Below, in pieces: positions 43,087 to 51,485 of a DNA stretch of 64,000 bases (positions are counted from its first letter, which is position 1; each line of letters opens with the position of its first letter). Location: contig NZ_FMHV01000002.1 of the NCBI RefSeq assembly GCF_900091465.1, positions 3,472,001-3,536,000 on the forward strand. The letters run 5' to 3'. This DNA is from Micromonospora rhizosphaerae. Its GTDB lineage: Bacteria > Actinomycetota > Actinomycetes > Mycobacteriales > Micromonosporaceae. Both the position numbers and the translations under genes were made by a program. Under the pieces are notes generated by a model. That model was not told the origin of the DNA. It did not search any database and saw only the letters and a list, made by a program, of their open reading frames with translations.

Positions 43087-44189
43087 CCGGCGACTGGCCT
43101 ACATGGCCACAGTGGACGGACGCGGACCTGACGGCGGTCCGCGAGGTGATCGACTCCGGCAGGTGGAACGGCGTCGATGCCCCAGCGGTCACCGACTTCG
43201 AGCAGCGGTGGGCCGCCTACACGGGCGCCCGGCACGCGATCTGCGCCGCCAACGGCACGGACAGCCTCCTGCTCGGGCTGCGCGCCCTCGGCGTCGGCCC
43301 GGGAGACGAGGTCATCGTGCCGGCGTACACCTTCCTCGCCACCGCCTCGGCGGTCGCACTGGCCGGTGCCACGCCCGTGTTCGCCGACATCGACCCCGAC
43401 AGCTACTGTCTCGACCCCGCCGCGGTCGACGCCGCGGTCACCCCGCGCACCGCCGCGGTCATCGCCGTGCACCTCGGCGGGCATCCGGCGGATATGGACG
43501 CGCTCGGTGCCCTCTGCCGACGGCGCGGTCTGGCGCTCGTCGAGGACGCCGCGCACGCCCACGGCGCCCGCCACCGGGACCGGCCCGTCGGCGCGCTCGC
43601 CGATCTTGCGTCCTGGTCGTTCCAGGGCTCGAAGAACCTGACCGCGGGCGAGGGTGGAGCGCTGACCACCAACGACGACGGCATCGCCGAGCGGATGCGT
43701 TCGCTGCGCAACCAGGGCCGGGTGGCCGGCGGTGCCTGGTACGAGCACCACGTTCTCGGCTGGAACTCCCGGCTGACCGCGATGCAGGCGGCGCTGCTCC
43801 GCGCCGGCCTGGACCGGTTGACCGCCCAGGTGGCGGCCCGCGAGGCGGCCGCCGGCTACCTCGATGAGCACCTGCCCGGGACGGTCACCCCGCAGGGGCG
43901 GGCGCCATGGGTCACCGTCCATGCCCACCACCTCTACCTGTTCCGCTACGGCCGTGGCCCGGTGGGGGAGTTCGTCGAGGCGTTGCGGGCGCTCGACATC
44001 CCTGCCGTGCCCGGCTATCCGGTACCGCTCTACCGGCAGCCACTGTTCGCCGGGCGCTACGACGGTGTGCACCTCCCGGAGACCGAGCGGGCCTGCCGGG
44101 AGACCGTCTGGCTGCCGCACGAGCTGCTGCTCGCACCGGTCGAACGGATGGCCGAGGTGGTCGCCGCCGTGGAGAAGGCCACTCGGTGA
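43083..44189 (+). CDS. DegT/DnrJ/EryC1 aminotransferase (1)
   Basis: This PLP-dependent sugar aminotransferase-fold protein (368 aa) has LVEDAAHAHGA, holding the Asp that binds PLP nitrogen, and SFQGSKNLTAGEGGAL with the Schiff-base Lys. The N-terminal ARHAICAANGTDSLLLGLRALG and the C-terminal PGYPVPLYRQPLF complete the fold. ATG 43083 overlaps the lyase stop. These enzymes add or remove an amino group at a keto sugar; some relatives are catabolic or dehydratases. It implies that an amino or keto sugar is handled in this operon. Confidence 0.85.
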   Translation: MTGDWPTWPQWTDADLTAVREVIDSGRWNGVDAPAVTDFEQRWAAYTGARHAICAANGTDSLLLGLRALGVGPGDEVIVPAYTFLATASAVALAGATPVFADIDPDSYCLDPAAVDAAVTPRTAAVIAVHLGGHPADMDALGALCRRRGLALVEDAAHAHGARHRDRPVGALADLASWSFQGSKNLTAGEGGALTTNDDGIAERMRSLRNQGRVAGGAWYEHHVLGWNSRLTAMQAALLRAGLDRLTAQVAAREAAAGYLDEHLPGTVTPQGRAPWVTVHAHHLYLFRYGRGPVGEFVEALRALDIPAVPGYPVPLYRQPLFAGRYDGVHLPETERACRETVWLPHELLLAPVERMAEVVAAVEKATR

Positions 44190-44929
44190 ACCTGTACGAC
44201 TGCAATTCGATGCTCGGCAGGCTCCCGGCGGGCAACGTGGGCGAGGGCAGTGTCGCGGCGCTGACGAAGCTGATGGACCGGTTCGGCATCGAGGCGGCGG
44301 TCGTCGCCCACACCGCCGCGTGGCGGCACGACCCGGCCAGTGGCAATGCCCAGCTGCTCGCCGAGGTTTCCGGCGAGCCGCGGTTGCGGCCCGCCTGGGT
44401 GGGCCTACCGGACAGCTGCGGCGAGGTGGCGCCACCAGCACAGTTCGTGGCCGCAGCCCGACGACACGACGTCGCGGCGGTGCGCCTCTACCCGGCCGAC
44501 CACGGCTACGGCCTTGCCGGAAGCGACTGCGCGGCGCTGCTCGACGCCCTGGCGGCGGCGCGGCTCCCGGTGCTCATCGACGCCGACCAGGCGTCGATGA
44601 CCGAGATCGAGGCGATCGCCGCGGCGCGCCCCGCGCTGCCCGTCGTGGTGTGCCAGGTCGGATACCGGGCGCTTCGCCGACTCGCCGGGGTCCTCGCCCG
44701 CACCGGGAACGTCCACGTCGAACTGTCCTATCTGGGCAGCCATCTCGGGCTGGAGTGGCTGGTGGAGCGCTTCGGGAGCGCTCGGCTGTTGTTCGGCACC
44801 GGCCTGCCGGTGCGCGATCCGGCCGACGCCGTGACCCGGCTGCTCTGGTCGGAGCTGGATGACGCGGAGGTGGCGGCGATCGGCGCCGGCAACCTGCGGC
44901 GGCTTGTCGGCGGGGGGGACCCGTGCTGA
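44186..44929 (+). CDS. Amidohydrolase-fold protein lacking metal ligands
   Basis: This TIM-barrel protein (247 aa) resembles the amidohydrolase-2 family and its immediate neighbour. However, the N-terminal HxH is replaced (LYDCNSMLG), the strand-5 and strand-6 histidines appear as VLIDADQ and CQVGYR, and the final Asp as GTGLP. The metal centre is therefore absent, so it may be non-catalytic, perhaps a partner subunit, or may use another mechanism. GTG 44186 overlaps the aminotransferase stop (GTGA) and the 3' end overlaps the next gene by 7 bases, consistent with co-production in fixed ratio. Confidence 0.72.
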   Translation: MNLYDCNSMLGRLPAGNVGEGSVAALTKLMDRFGIEAAVVAHTAAWRHDPASGNAQLLAEVSGEPRLRPAWVGLPDSCGEVAPPAQFVAAARRHDVAAVRLYPADHGYGLAGSDCAALLDALAAARLPVLIDADQASMTEIEAIAAARPALPVVVCQVGYRALRRLAGVLARTGNVHVELSYLGSHLGLEWLVERFGSARLLFGTGLPVRDPADAVTRLLWSELDDAEVAAIGAGNLRRLVGGGDPC

Positions 44930-45729
44930 CCCCCGACCCGCTCACGGAGGCGGTCCGGAACCGGGTTCCGCTCGCGGGCGCCGACGTGATCGACGCGCAC
45001 GCCCACGTCGGCCCGTACAGCCGATTCTTCATCCCTGACCCGTCCGCCGACGCGATGGTGCGGTTGATGGACCGGTGCGGGGTGCGCCGGGCGGTGCTCT
45101 CCTCCTGCCTGGCCATCGAGCTGGACACCGCCGCCGGCAACGCCGCCACGGCCGCCGCCGTACGGTCACACCCGGACCGGCTCGCCGGCTATCTGACGCT
45201 CAACCCGCACCAGAGCCCGGAGGCGGAGGTGGCCCGGTGGGCCGATGACCCCGGCTTCATCGGCATAAAGCTGCATCCGAGCCTGCACGAGTACCCGGTT
45301 CCCGGGCCGGCCTACGGTCCCGCCTGGGAGTTCGCGGCGGCCACCGGACGGCCGGTGCTCAGCCACACCTGGACCGGTTCGGCGTACGACGACCCGGCGA
45401 TGCTCGCCGCCGTCGCCGAGCGCCACCCCGACGTCACCATCCTGCTCGGGCACGCCGGCGCGCTGCCGGCCGGCTTCGACACGGTCATCGAGCTGGCCCG
45501 CCGGCATCAGAACCTCTACCTGGAGATCTGCGGCTCGTACTTCACCAGCCGTGCGCTCGAGCGGATGGTCGGCGAGCTGGGCGCACACCGGGTCATCTAT
45601 GGCTCTGACTTCCCCTTCATCGACCTGCGGTATTCACTCGGCCGGGTCCTCTTCGCCGACCTGCCCCTGGCCGACCGGATCACCGTCCTCGGCGGTGCGT
45701 TCGCCGCGCTGCTTCCACCTCGACCGTGA
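44923..45729 (+). CDS. Amidohydrolase-family metal hydrolase
   Basis: This TIM-barrel hydrolase (268 aa) of the amidohydrolase-2 type has a complete ligand set: VIDAHAHVG (HxH), IGIKLHPSL, PVLSHTWTG, LLGHAGAL and YGSDFPF. Family members include sugar lactonases and decarboxylases. Together with the dehydrogenase and hydrolase genes around it, a sugar lactonase role is plausible. GTG 44923 overlaps the preceding gene by 7 bases, linking it to the metal-less paralogue. Confidence 0.82.
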   Translation: MLTPDPLTEAVRNRVPLAGADVIDAHAHVGPYSRFFIPDPSADAMVRLMDRCGVRRAVLSSCLAIELDTAAGNAATAAAVRSHPDRLAGYLTLNPHQSPEAEVARWADDPGFIGIKLHPSLHEYPVPGPAYGPAWEFAAATGRPVLSHTWTGSAYDDPAMLAAVAERHPDVTILLGHAGALPAGFDTVIELARRHQNLYLEICGSYFTSRALERMVGELGAHRVIYGSDFPFIDLRYSLGRVLFADLPLADRITVLGGAFAALLPPRP

Positions 45730-45760
45730 CTGCTGTCCCAACCGTGAGGGGTTGATCACT

Positions 45761-46705
45761 GTGAGAATCGCCGGATTACGTACACCGGACGGACTCCGCG
45801 TCGGAATCGGCGTCGGCGACCTGGTCGTACGCGCCGACGTGCTCGGCCTGCACGCCGGCCCGGTGGCGGCCGCGACCCTGCCGCCCGCCGAACGGGAGCG
45901 CTGGCAGGCCGCCGCGGCGGCGCGGGCAGCGGCGGGACCGGACGGTGACGTGGTACAGCCACTCGACGAAGCTCCGCTCGGGCCGCCGGTCTGGCCCGTA
46001 CCCAAGATGATCTGCCTGGCGCTGAACTACCGGGCCCACGCACAGGAGGGCGGCTTCACCCCGCCCGCTCGGCCGGTGACCTTCTTGAAGGGCCCGAACA
46101 CCCTCACCGGACACGGGTGCGACGTTGTGGTTCCACCGCTGACCCGGCGGATCGACCACGAAGGTGAGTTGGCCGTGGTGATCGGCCGCCGGTCGCGGAA
46201 CCTCACCGGGTTGACCTGGCGTGAGGCGGTGGCCGGGTACACGATCTGCAACGACCTCACCGCCCGCGACCTGCAACTGGATGACATCGAGGCGCGGCAC
46301 CCCTGGGACCTGTCGAAGAGCATCGACGGCTACGGACCGCTCGGGCCGTGGCTGGTGACCGCTGACGAGGTCCCGGATCCGCAGGCCCTCGACCTCGAGG
46401 TACGGGTCGACGGTGAGCCGCGCCAACGGGGCGGAACCGATCAAATGATCTTCGGGGTCGGCGAGTTGCTGACGCGGCTCAGCGCGGTCATGACCCTCGA
46501 GCCCGGCGACGTGATCGCCACCGGTACGCCCGACGGCATCGGCCCGGTCCCGGACGGGTCCACGGTCGAGGTGCGCGTCGGTGACCTCGGTGTGCTGCGC
46601 AACCGGGTGGTGTTCGCACCCGCCGGGCCGACCGAGCCCGGGGCTCCGGCGGCGACCGTGCCGGCCGAGGCCGTCACCACCGGAGGAAGGGTGGTGCGGT
46701 CGTGA
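45761..46705 (+). CDS. Fumarylacetoacetate hydrolase-family protein
   Basis: This FAH-family enzyme (314 aa) has an N-terminal domain to about residue 80 and a C-terminal catalytic domain: PKMICLALNYRAHAQE, RRIDHEGELAVVIGR (metal glutamates), SIDGYGPLGPWLV and PGDVIATGTPDGIG. Family members cleave C-C bonds of diketo acids, for example in non-phosphorylating rhamnose/fucose breakdown, or decarboxylate and isomerise. GTG 45761 follows GAGGGG. It overlaps the second aminotransferase gene. In this operon it may act on a diketo-deoxy sugar acid. Confidence 0.85.
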   Translation: MRIAGLRTPDGLRVGIGVGDLVVRADVLGLHAGPVAAATLPPAERERWQAAAAARAAAGPDGDVVQPLDEAPLGPPVWPVPKMICLALNYRAHAQEGGFTPPARPVTFLKGPNTLTGHGCDVVVPPLTRRIDHEGELAVVIGRRSRNLTGLTWREAVAGYTICNDLTARDLQLDDIEARHPWDLSKSIDGYGPLGPWLVTADEVPDPQALDLEVRVDGEPRQRGGTDQMIFGVGELLTRLSAVMTLEPGDVIATGTPDGIGPVPDGSTVEVRVGDLGVLRNRVVFAPAGPTEPGAPAATVPAEAVTTGGRVVRS

Positions 46706-47910
46706 TCCACTATCCGAGCGCGGCGGAGCCGGCCGGCCGCAGCTTCGGTGACGAGGAGGCCGCGGCGCTGGCCGAGGTCCTCGCCTCCGGGAAGCTCAAC
46801 TTCACCGTCGGCGGCACCCAGACACCGGCCCTGGAAAACGAGTTCGCCGCCCTGCTCGGCATCGACCACGCGGTGGCCTGCTCCTCCGGTACGGCCGCGG
46901 TGCACCTGGCCGTCGGCGCGGTCGACCCAGCGCCCGGTGACGAGATCATCACCACCCCGTTGACCGACTTCGGTACCGTCATCCCGATTCTGGCGCAGAA
47001 CGCGGTGCCGGTCTTCGCCGACCTCGACCCGGCCACCGGCCTGCTCGACCCGTCCAGCGTCGAGTCCCTGATCTCCGAGCGGACCCGGGCGATCGTCGCC
47101 GTGCACCTGTTCGGCGCGGCCGCACCCGTCGACGAGCTGCGCGACATCGCCGACTGCCGCGGAATCACTCTGATCGAGGACTGTGCGCAGGCGTACCTCA
47201 CGGCGCTGCCCGACGGCCGACTCGCCGGCACCGTGGGACACGTCGGCTGCTTCTCGCTGCAGCAGTACAAGCACATCACCTGCGGGGACGGCGGTCTAGC
47301 GGTCAGCGCGGACCCGGAGCTTGCCGCCGCGATGCGCCTGTTCGCCGACAAGGGCTGGCCCCGGGCCACCGGCGAGCGCACTCATCTGTCGTTCGGGATG
47401 AACTACCGGATGACCGAGCTGCAGGCGGCGGTCGCGCGGGCCCAACTCGCCAAGCTGCTCACCGTCGTCGCGGACCGTCGGCGCACCGCCCGGCGCCTCG
47501 CCGACGCGCTGCGCCCGCTGGCCGGGATTCGCGTGCCGGCCGGCCTCGACCGGCACGCCGTGTGGCTGTTCCCGGTCGTGCTGGATGTGGACGCGGCGGG
47601 GGCGGACAACCAGGCGTACGCCAAGGCGCTGGCCGCCGAAGGCGTACCCGTGACGGCCGGCTACCTCGACCAGCCGGTGTACGGGTATCCGGCACTCGCG
47701 CAACGGCGCCTGTACGGCGGATCCGGCTTCCCGTTCACCAGCCCGCCGGCCCGCGTCGAGTTCCGCTACGGACCGGGCTTGTGCCCTCAGGCTGAGCGGC
47801 TGATCGACCGGACCCTGCTCGTGTTGCAGTGGAACGAGGCGTACACCGACGCCGATGTGGATGCCATCGCGGCGGCCTTCGTCCGCGTTCACGCGCGCCT
47901 GCGTGGGTAG
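46702..47910 (+). CDS. DegT/DnrJ/EryC1 aminotransferase (2)
   Basis: This second PLP-dependent aminotransferase-fold protein (402 aa), not a close copy of the one at 43083, contains TLIEDCAQAYLTALP and CFSLQQYKHITCGDGGLAV, with the PLP Lys in the QQYKH context that recalls AHBA-synthase/StsC-like members. GTG 46702 overlaps the FAH stop. It ends the operon that begins at 38621/39960. Two different DegT enzymes in one catabolic operon are unusual and suggest either amino-sugar deamination or a dehydratase-type reaction. Confidence 0.83.
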   Translation: MIHYPSAAEPAGRSFGDEEAAALAEVLASGKLNFTVGGTQTPALENEFAALLGIDHAVACSSGTAAVHLAVGAVDPAPGDEIITTPLTDFGTVIPILAQNAVPVFADLDPATGLLDPSSVESLISERTRAIVAVHLFGAAAPVDELRDIADCRGITLIEDCAQAYLTALPDGRLAGTVGHVGCFSLQQYKHITCGDGGLAVSADPELAAAMRLFADKGWPRATGERTHLSFGMNYRMTELQAAVARAQLAKLLTVVADRRRTARRLADALRPLAGIRVPAGLDRHAVWLFPVVLDVDAAGADNQAYAKALAAEGVPVTAGYLDQPVYGYPALAQRRLYGGSGFPFTSPPARVEFRYGPGLCPQAERLIDRTLLVLQWNEAYTDADVDAIAAAFVRVHARLRG

Positions 47911-47944
47911 TCTGCACACAGTTACGGAGACGGGAGTGTGACCG

Positions 47945-49264
47945 GTGGGGGAGGCGGGTTCCGAAGGGCTCGGCCACAAGCTGACCGTAGGCGTGGTCGG
48001 CACCGCCGACGTGGTGGCCACCACCATGCACCTAGGTGCGGACTTCGCCGACGGTCCGGTCGACTTCCGGCTCGTCGCGGTGGCATACGAGGACGAGGGA
48101 GACATCGCCCGGGAACTGGCCCGGGTCCAGCCCGAGCTCGACGTGTGCCTCTTCGCCGGCCCGTTGCCGTACGACCTGGCGCGCGAGGCCGGCGCCATCG
48201 CCGTACCCGCGACCTTCGTGCCGCTGTCCGGCTCAGCGCTCTACGGCACGCTGCTGCGTGCCGTCCTGGACGGCGGATACGACCTGCGCCGGGTCAGTGT
48301 CGACTCGGTGCCACGGCGGGAGGTCGACGAGGCGTACGCCGAGATCGGTGTCTCCGCTGACGACGTGCACGTGCTGGAGTACTCCGACCCGTCCTCGCCC
48401 AGCGCCTTCGAGTCGTTCCACTCCGAGCTCCACCTTTCCGGCACCACCACGGTGGCCCTGACCAGCGTGCGCTCGGTGGCGCAGCGGCTTACCAAGGCCG
48501 GGGTCCCCGTGCTGCTGGTGCGGCCCACCAAGGCGACGGTGCGCATCGCGCTGCGGACCGCGCTTCTGCTCGGGCTGGGCAGCCGCCTGGAGGAGTCGCA
48601 GATCGCGATCGGCATCGTGGAAGCGCCGGTGGGCGGCGGGGACTTCGGGTCGCTGCGGCTGGCGCTGCACGGTCTGTTGCTCGATGAGGCGCGCGGGATG
48701 GGCGCCACGGTCCTGCCCCGCGACGAACGCGGCTATTACGTGGTCGCCACGCTCGGCTCGTTGGTCGCGGCGACCGAAGACTTCGCCGTCCCGCCCTTCG
48801 TGGAGCGGGTGCGTGCGGAGTTGGGCATCGACATCGAGTTGGGCATCGGGTTGGGGGAGACGGCGCGCGAAGCCGAAGCCAACGCGCGGGCCGCGCTGAT
48901 CCGCTCGCGCACCGACGGGGAGCACGACAGTTACCTCGTCGGGCACGACGGCCACGTCCTGATGCTTCCGTCGCGGCCCCGGGTGCGGCTGGCGGCCCAG
49001 AACGACGCGCGGACGAAGGCCGCCGGGACCCTCGCGCGGCTCGTGGCCGCGATCCGGTCGGACGGCGACATGCCGACGTCGGGCCCGGTCGTGGTTGACG
49101 CCTCCACTGTCGCGAACCTGCTCGACATCACGCCCCGCGCGGCCCGCCGGCTGCTGCACGCGCTCGCCGAGCTGGGGCTGGCCTGGCAGATGCCCCCGGC
49201 CCGCGCCGCCGGCCCGGGCCGACCTCGTCAGTCGTACCGACTCATGGTGGAACGACTCGGCTGA
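47945..49264 (+). CDS. Large winged-helix regulator with PrpR-N-like sensor
   Basis: This protein (439 aa) is not a standard sugar regulator. Residues about 10-170 (LTVGVVGTADVVATTMHLGADF, ELDVCLFAGPLPYDLARE) resemble a periplasmic-binding or PrpR-N-type sensory fold. Residues about 190-320 include ELGIGLGETAREAEANARAAL, a pattern seen in degenerate GGDEF/GTP-cyclohydrolase-III-like domains. Residues about 375-439 look like a winged helix (VANLLDITPRAARRLLHALAELGLAW). GTG 47945 follows GGAGACGGGAG. It lies 34 bases after the catabolic operon, so it may sense its substrate. The domain reading is by eye. Confidence 0.6.
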   Translation: MGEAGSEGLGHKLTVGVVGTADVVATTMHLGADFADGPVDFRLVAVAYEDEGDIARELARVQPELDVCLFAGPLPYDLAREAGAIAVPATFVPLSGSALYGTLLRAVLDGGYDLRRVSVDSVPRREVDEAYAEIGVSADDVHVLEYSDPSSPSAFESFHSELHLSGTTTVALTSVRSVAQRLTKAGVPVLLVRPTKATVRIALRTALLLGLGSRLEESQIAIGIVEAPVGGGDFGSLRLALHGLLLDEARGMGATVLPRDERGYYVVATLGSLVAATEDFAVPPFVERVRAELGIDIELGIGLGETAREAEANARAALIRSRTDGEHDSYLVGHDGHVLMLPSRPRVRLAAQNDARTKAAGTLARLVAAIRSDGDMPTSGPVVVDASTVANLLDITPRAARRLLHALAELGLAWQMPPARAAGPGRPRQSYRLMVERLG

Positions 49265-49478
49265 GCAGCCCGGCCGGACGCCGCGAGTTTCCGGCCAGGC
49301 GAGCGAGGACGCATCGCACCTGCGGGGCCTCGGCGCGAATCGTCGATCGCCTCGCCGCTGTGGTGTGGTTACGGACGAGACCATTATGAGCTAACCCTGC
49401 TCCCCAAGGCGAGTGTTCGCCCGGTGCCGGGCATCAAGAACCTGCCTCTCGCAGCTCGACCCATCGGTGGCTATGGAG

Positions 49479-49496
49479 TTTCGGCCTCGCCCGTAA
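49479..49496. promoter_or_regulatory. Dyad operator, site C
   Basis: TTTCGGCCTCGCCCGTAA matches TTTCGG-N6-CCGAAA at 11 of 12 positions, 40 bases upstream of the type B propeller at 49536. The rest of the 270-base gap from 49265 holds no gene. Confidence 0.55.
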
Positions 49497-49535
49497 TAGA
49501 GTGCCCAGCACTTACGCAACCCGGGAGGTCACCTC

Positions 49536-51485
49536 GTGTCGTTATCGCGTCGTACCATCCTGCGCGCCACCGTCGCCGGCGCGGCGCTGACCGCGCTGCC
49601 AGCTGCACTGCCAACCGGCGTCGCCTCGGCGAGCAGCCCGCCCGAGGGCACCGTCACTGACCTCGGCCCGGCCAGCGTCACCAACGCGCTCGGCAACGCC
49701 GTCTTCGTCAACGGGCTCCTCTACGCCGTCACCCGGGGCCTCTCGCCCAACGCCGTCGGGGTCTACGACCCCGGCACCGACCGGGTGATCCGTCACTACG
49801 ACATCGCGACCGGCATCGGCGCCTGGGCGATGACCGCCATCGGCACCGACGTCTACGTCGGGACCCACATCCCGTCCGACCTGTACCGCATCGACACCCT
49901 GACCCACACGGTCACGAAGGTTGCCTCCTTCGACGACCACTTCATCTGGAACATCGCCGCGAGCCCCGACGGCAAGATCTATCTCGGCTTCTCGGAGAGC
50001 GGTCGCGTCGCGGAGTACGACCCGGCCACCGGGGCCACCCGGGACCTGGGCCAGCCGGTGCTGGGCGAGCAGTACGTGCGCAGCATCGCCGCCGACGCCA
50101 CCACCGTTTGGGCGGGCATCGGGGCGCACGCCCACCTGGTCGCCCTTGACCGGGCAACCGGGGCGAAGCGGGACGTGCTGCCGCCCGAGCTGCTGACCCG
50201 AGACTTCGTGGCGAGCATGACGATGAGCGACACCCACCTGGCGATGGGGATCTCGTCGGTCGGTGAGCTGCTCCTGGTCAACAAGACGGACCCGACCGAC
50301 TACCGGATCGTCAAGGCCACGGCGCCCGGTGAGAAGTACGTGACCGCCACGGCGATCCTCGGCGACGACGTCTACTTCGCCGGCCGGCCGTCCGGCACCC
50401 TCTACCGCTACCGCCGCGCAACCGGGCAGGTCGAGGCGCTCGGTGTGCCGTACCCGGAGGCCGGCACGCCGGCGCTGCTCGCGTACGACGGCAAGGTCTG
50501 GGGCATCCAGGACGGCGCCCTGTACGTCTACGACCCGGCCACGAACACCATCGACTACCGCAACCTTGTCGAGCGCGGCTTCCGGGCTGCCCCTGAACAG
50601 CCGATGACGGTCATGTCCGACGGCCGCCGGGTGTACGTCAGCGGCAAGGGCGGCACCCAGGTGCACGACCGGTCCACCGGTCAGCAGACCCGGATCGGCA
50701 TTCCCGGCGAGCCGAAGGCGATGGTCGCCGTGGACGGCCAGGTCTACATGGGGGTGTACACGCAGGCGCTGCTCTACGGTTGGCGACCCGGCGATGCCGA
50801 GGCGACGCTGCTCGCGCACATCGCGAACCGGCAGGACCGACCCCGCGACATGGTGTACGACGGGCCGTCGGAACTGCTCGTCATCCCGACCCAGCCCGAG
50901 CCGGGGCAGCCTGACGGCGCGCTCTCGCTCTACCACGCGCCCACCGGGACGCTGGACGTGTACCGGCCGGTCGTCGACCAGCAGAGCGTCTACTCGGTGA
51001 CGACGCTGCGCGGCACCGCCTACCTCGGCACGTACATCCAGGAGGGGTTCGGCCTGCCGCCCGTCACCACCACGGCCCGACTGGCCGCGTTCGACCTGGC
51101 GCGGCGTCGCCTCGAGTGGCAGCTGGAACCGGTGGCGGACGCGACGTTCATCGCCGACCTGGGGCACACCGCGAACCGGATCTACGGGGTCACCGACACG
51201 GGGGTCCTGTTCGAGTTCGATCCCGCCCGCCGGAAGGTGCTGCGCACGGTGGAGGTCGGCGGACCGGGCGGTGACCTCGTGGTCCGCGACGACGTCCTGT
51301 ACGGCACCGACGGCAACCGGGTCTACCGGGTCGACCTGGAGTCGCTGCGGGTCACCACGGTCGTCGACGGCCTGGCCGGCGGCTGGTTCGACGGCGCGAA
51401 GCTGGCCGCCGATCCGTCCGGCCGGGGCCTCTACACGCTGCGTGAGCGCAACCTGATCCACATCGCCATCGGTGGCCCTCGATGA
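49536..51485 (+). CDS. Secreted beta-propeller protein, type B (Tat-exported copy)
   Basis: An exported propeller (649 aa) very similar along its length to 29309-31303, e.g. GPASVTNALGNAVFVNGLLYAVTRGLSPNAVGVYD and DGKIYLGFSESGRVAEYDP. Its signal carries a twin-arginine motif (LSRRTILRATVAGAALTAL), unlike the Sec-type signal of the paralogue, so the two copies use different export routes. GTG 49536 is preceded by GGGAGG. It overlaps the type A copy at 51482 by 4 bases. Function unknown, presumably extracellular and glycan-related. Confidence 0.7.
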   Translation: MSLSRRTILRATVAGAALTALPAALPTGVASASSPPEGTVTDLGPASVTNALGNAVFVNGLLYAVTRGLSPNAVGVYDPGTDRVIRHYDIATGIGAWAMTAIGTDVYVGTHIPSDLYRIDTLTHTVTKVASFDDHFIWNIAASPDGKIYLGFSESGRVAEYDPATGATRDLGQPVLGEQYVRSIAADATTVWAGIGAHAHLVALDRATGAKRDVLPPELLTRDFVASMTMSDTHLAMGISSVGELLLVNKTDPTDYRIVKATAPGEKYVTATAILGDDVYFAGRPSGTLYRYRRATGQVEALGVPYPEAGTPALLAYDGKVWGIQDGALYVYDPATNTIDYRNLVERGFRAAPEQPMTVMSDGRRVYVSGKGGTQVHDRSTGQQTRIGIPGEPKAMVAVDGQVYMGVYTQALLYGWRPGDAEATLLAHIANRQDRPRDMVYDGPSELLVIPTQPEPGQPDGALSLYHAPTGTLDVYRPVVDQQSVYSVTTLRGTAYLGTYIQEGFGLPPVTTTARLAAFDLARRRLEWQLEPVADATFIADLGHTANRIYGVTDTGVLFEFDPARRKVLRTVEVGGPGGDLVVRDDVLYGTDGNRVYRVDLESLRVTTVVDGLAGGWFDGAKLAADPSGRGLYTLRERNLIHIAIGGPR

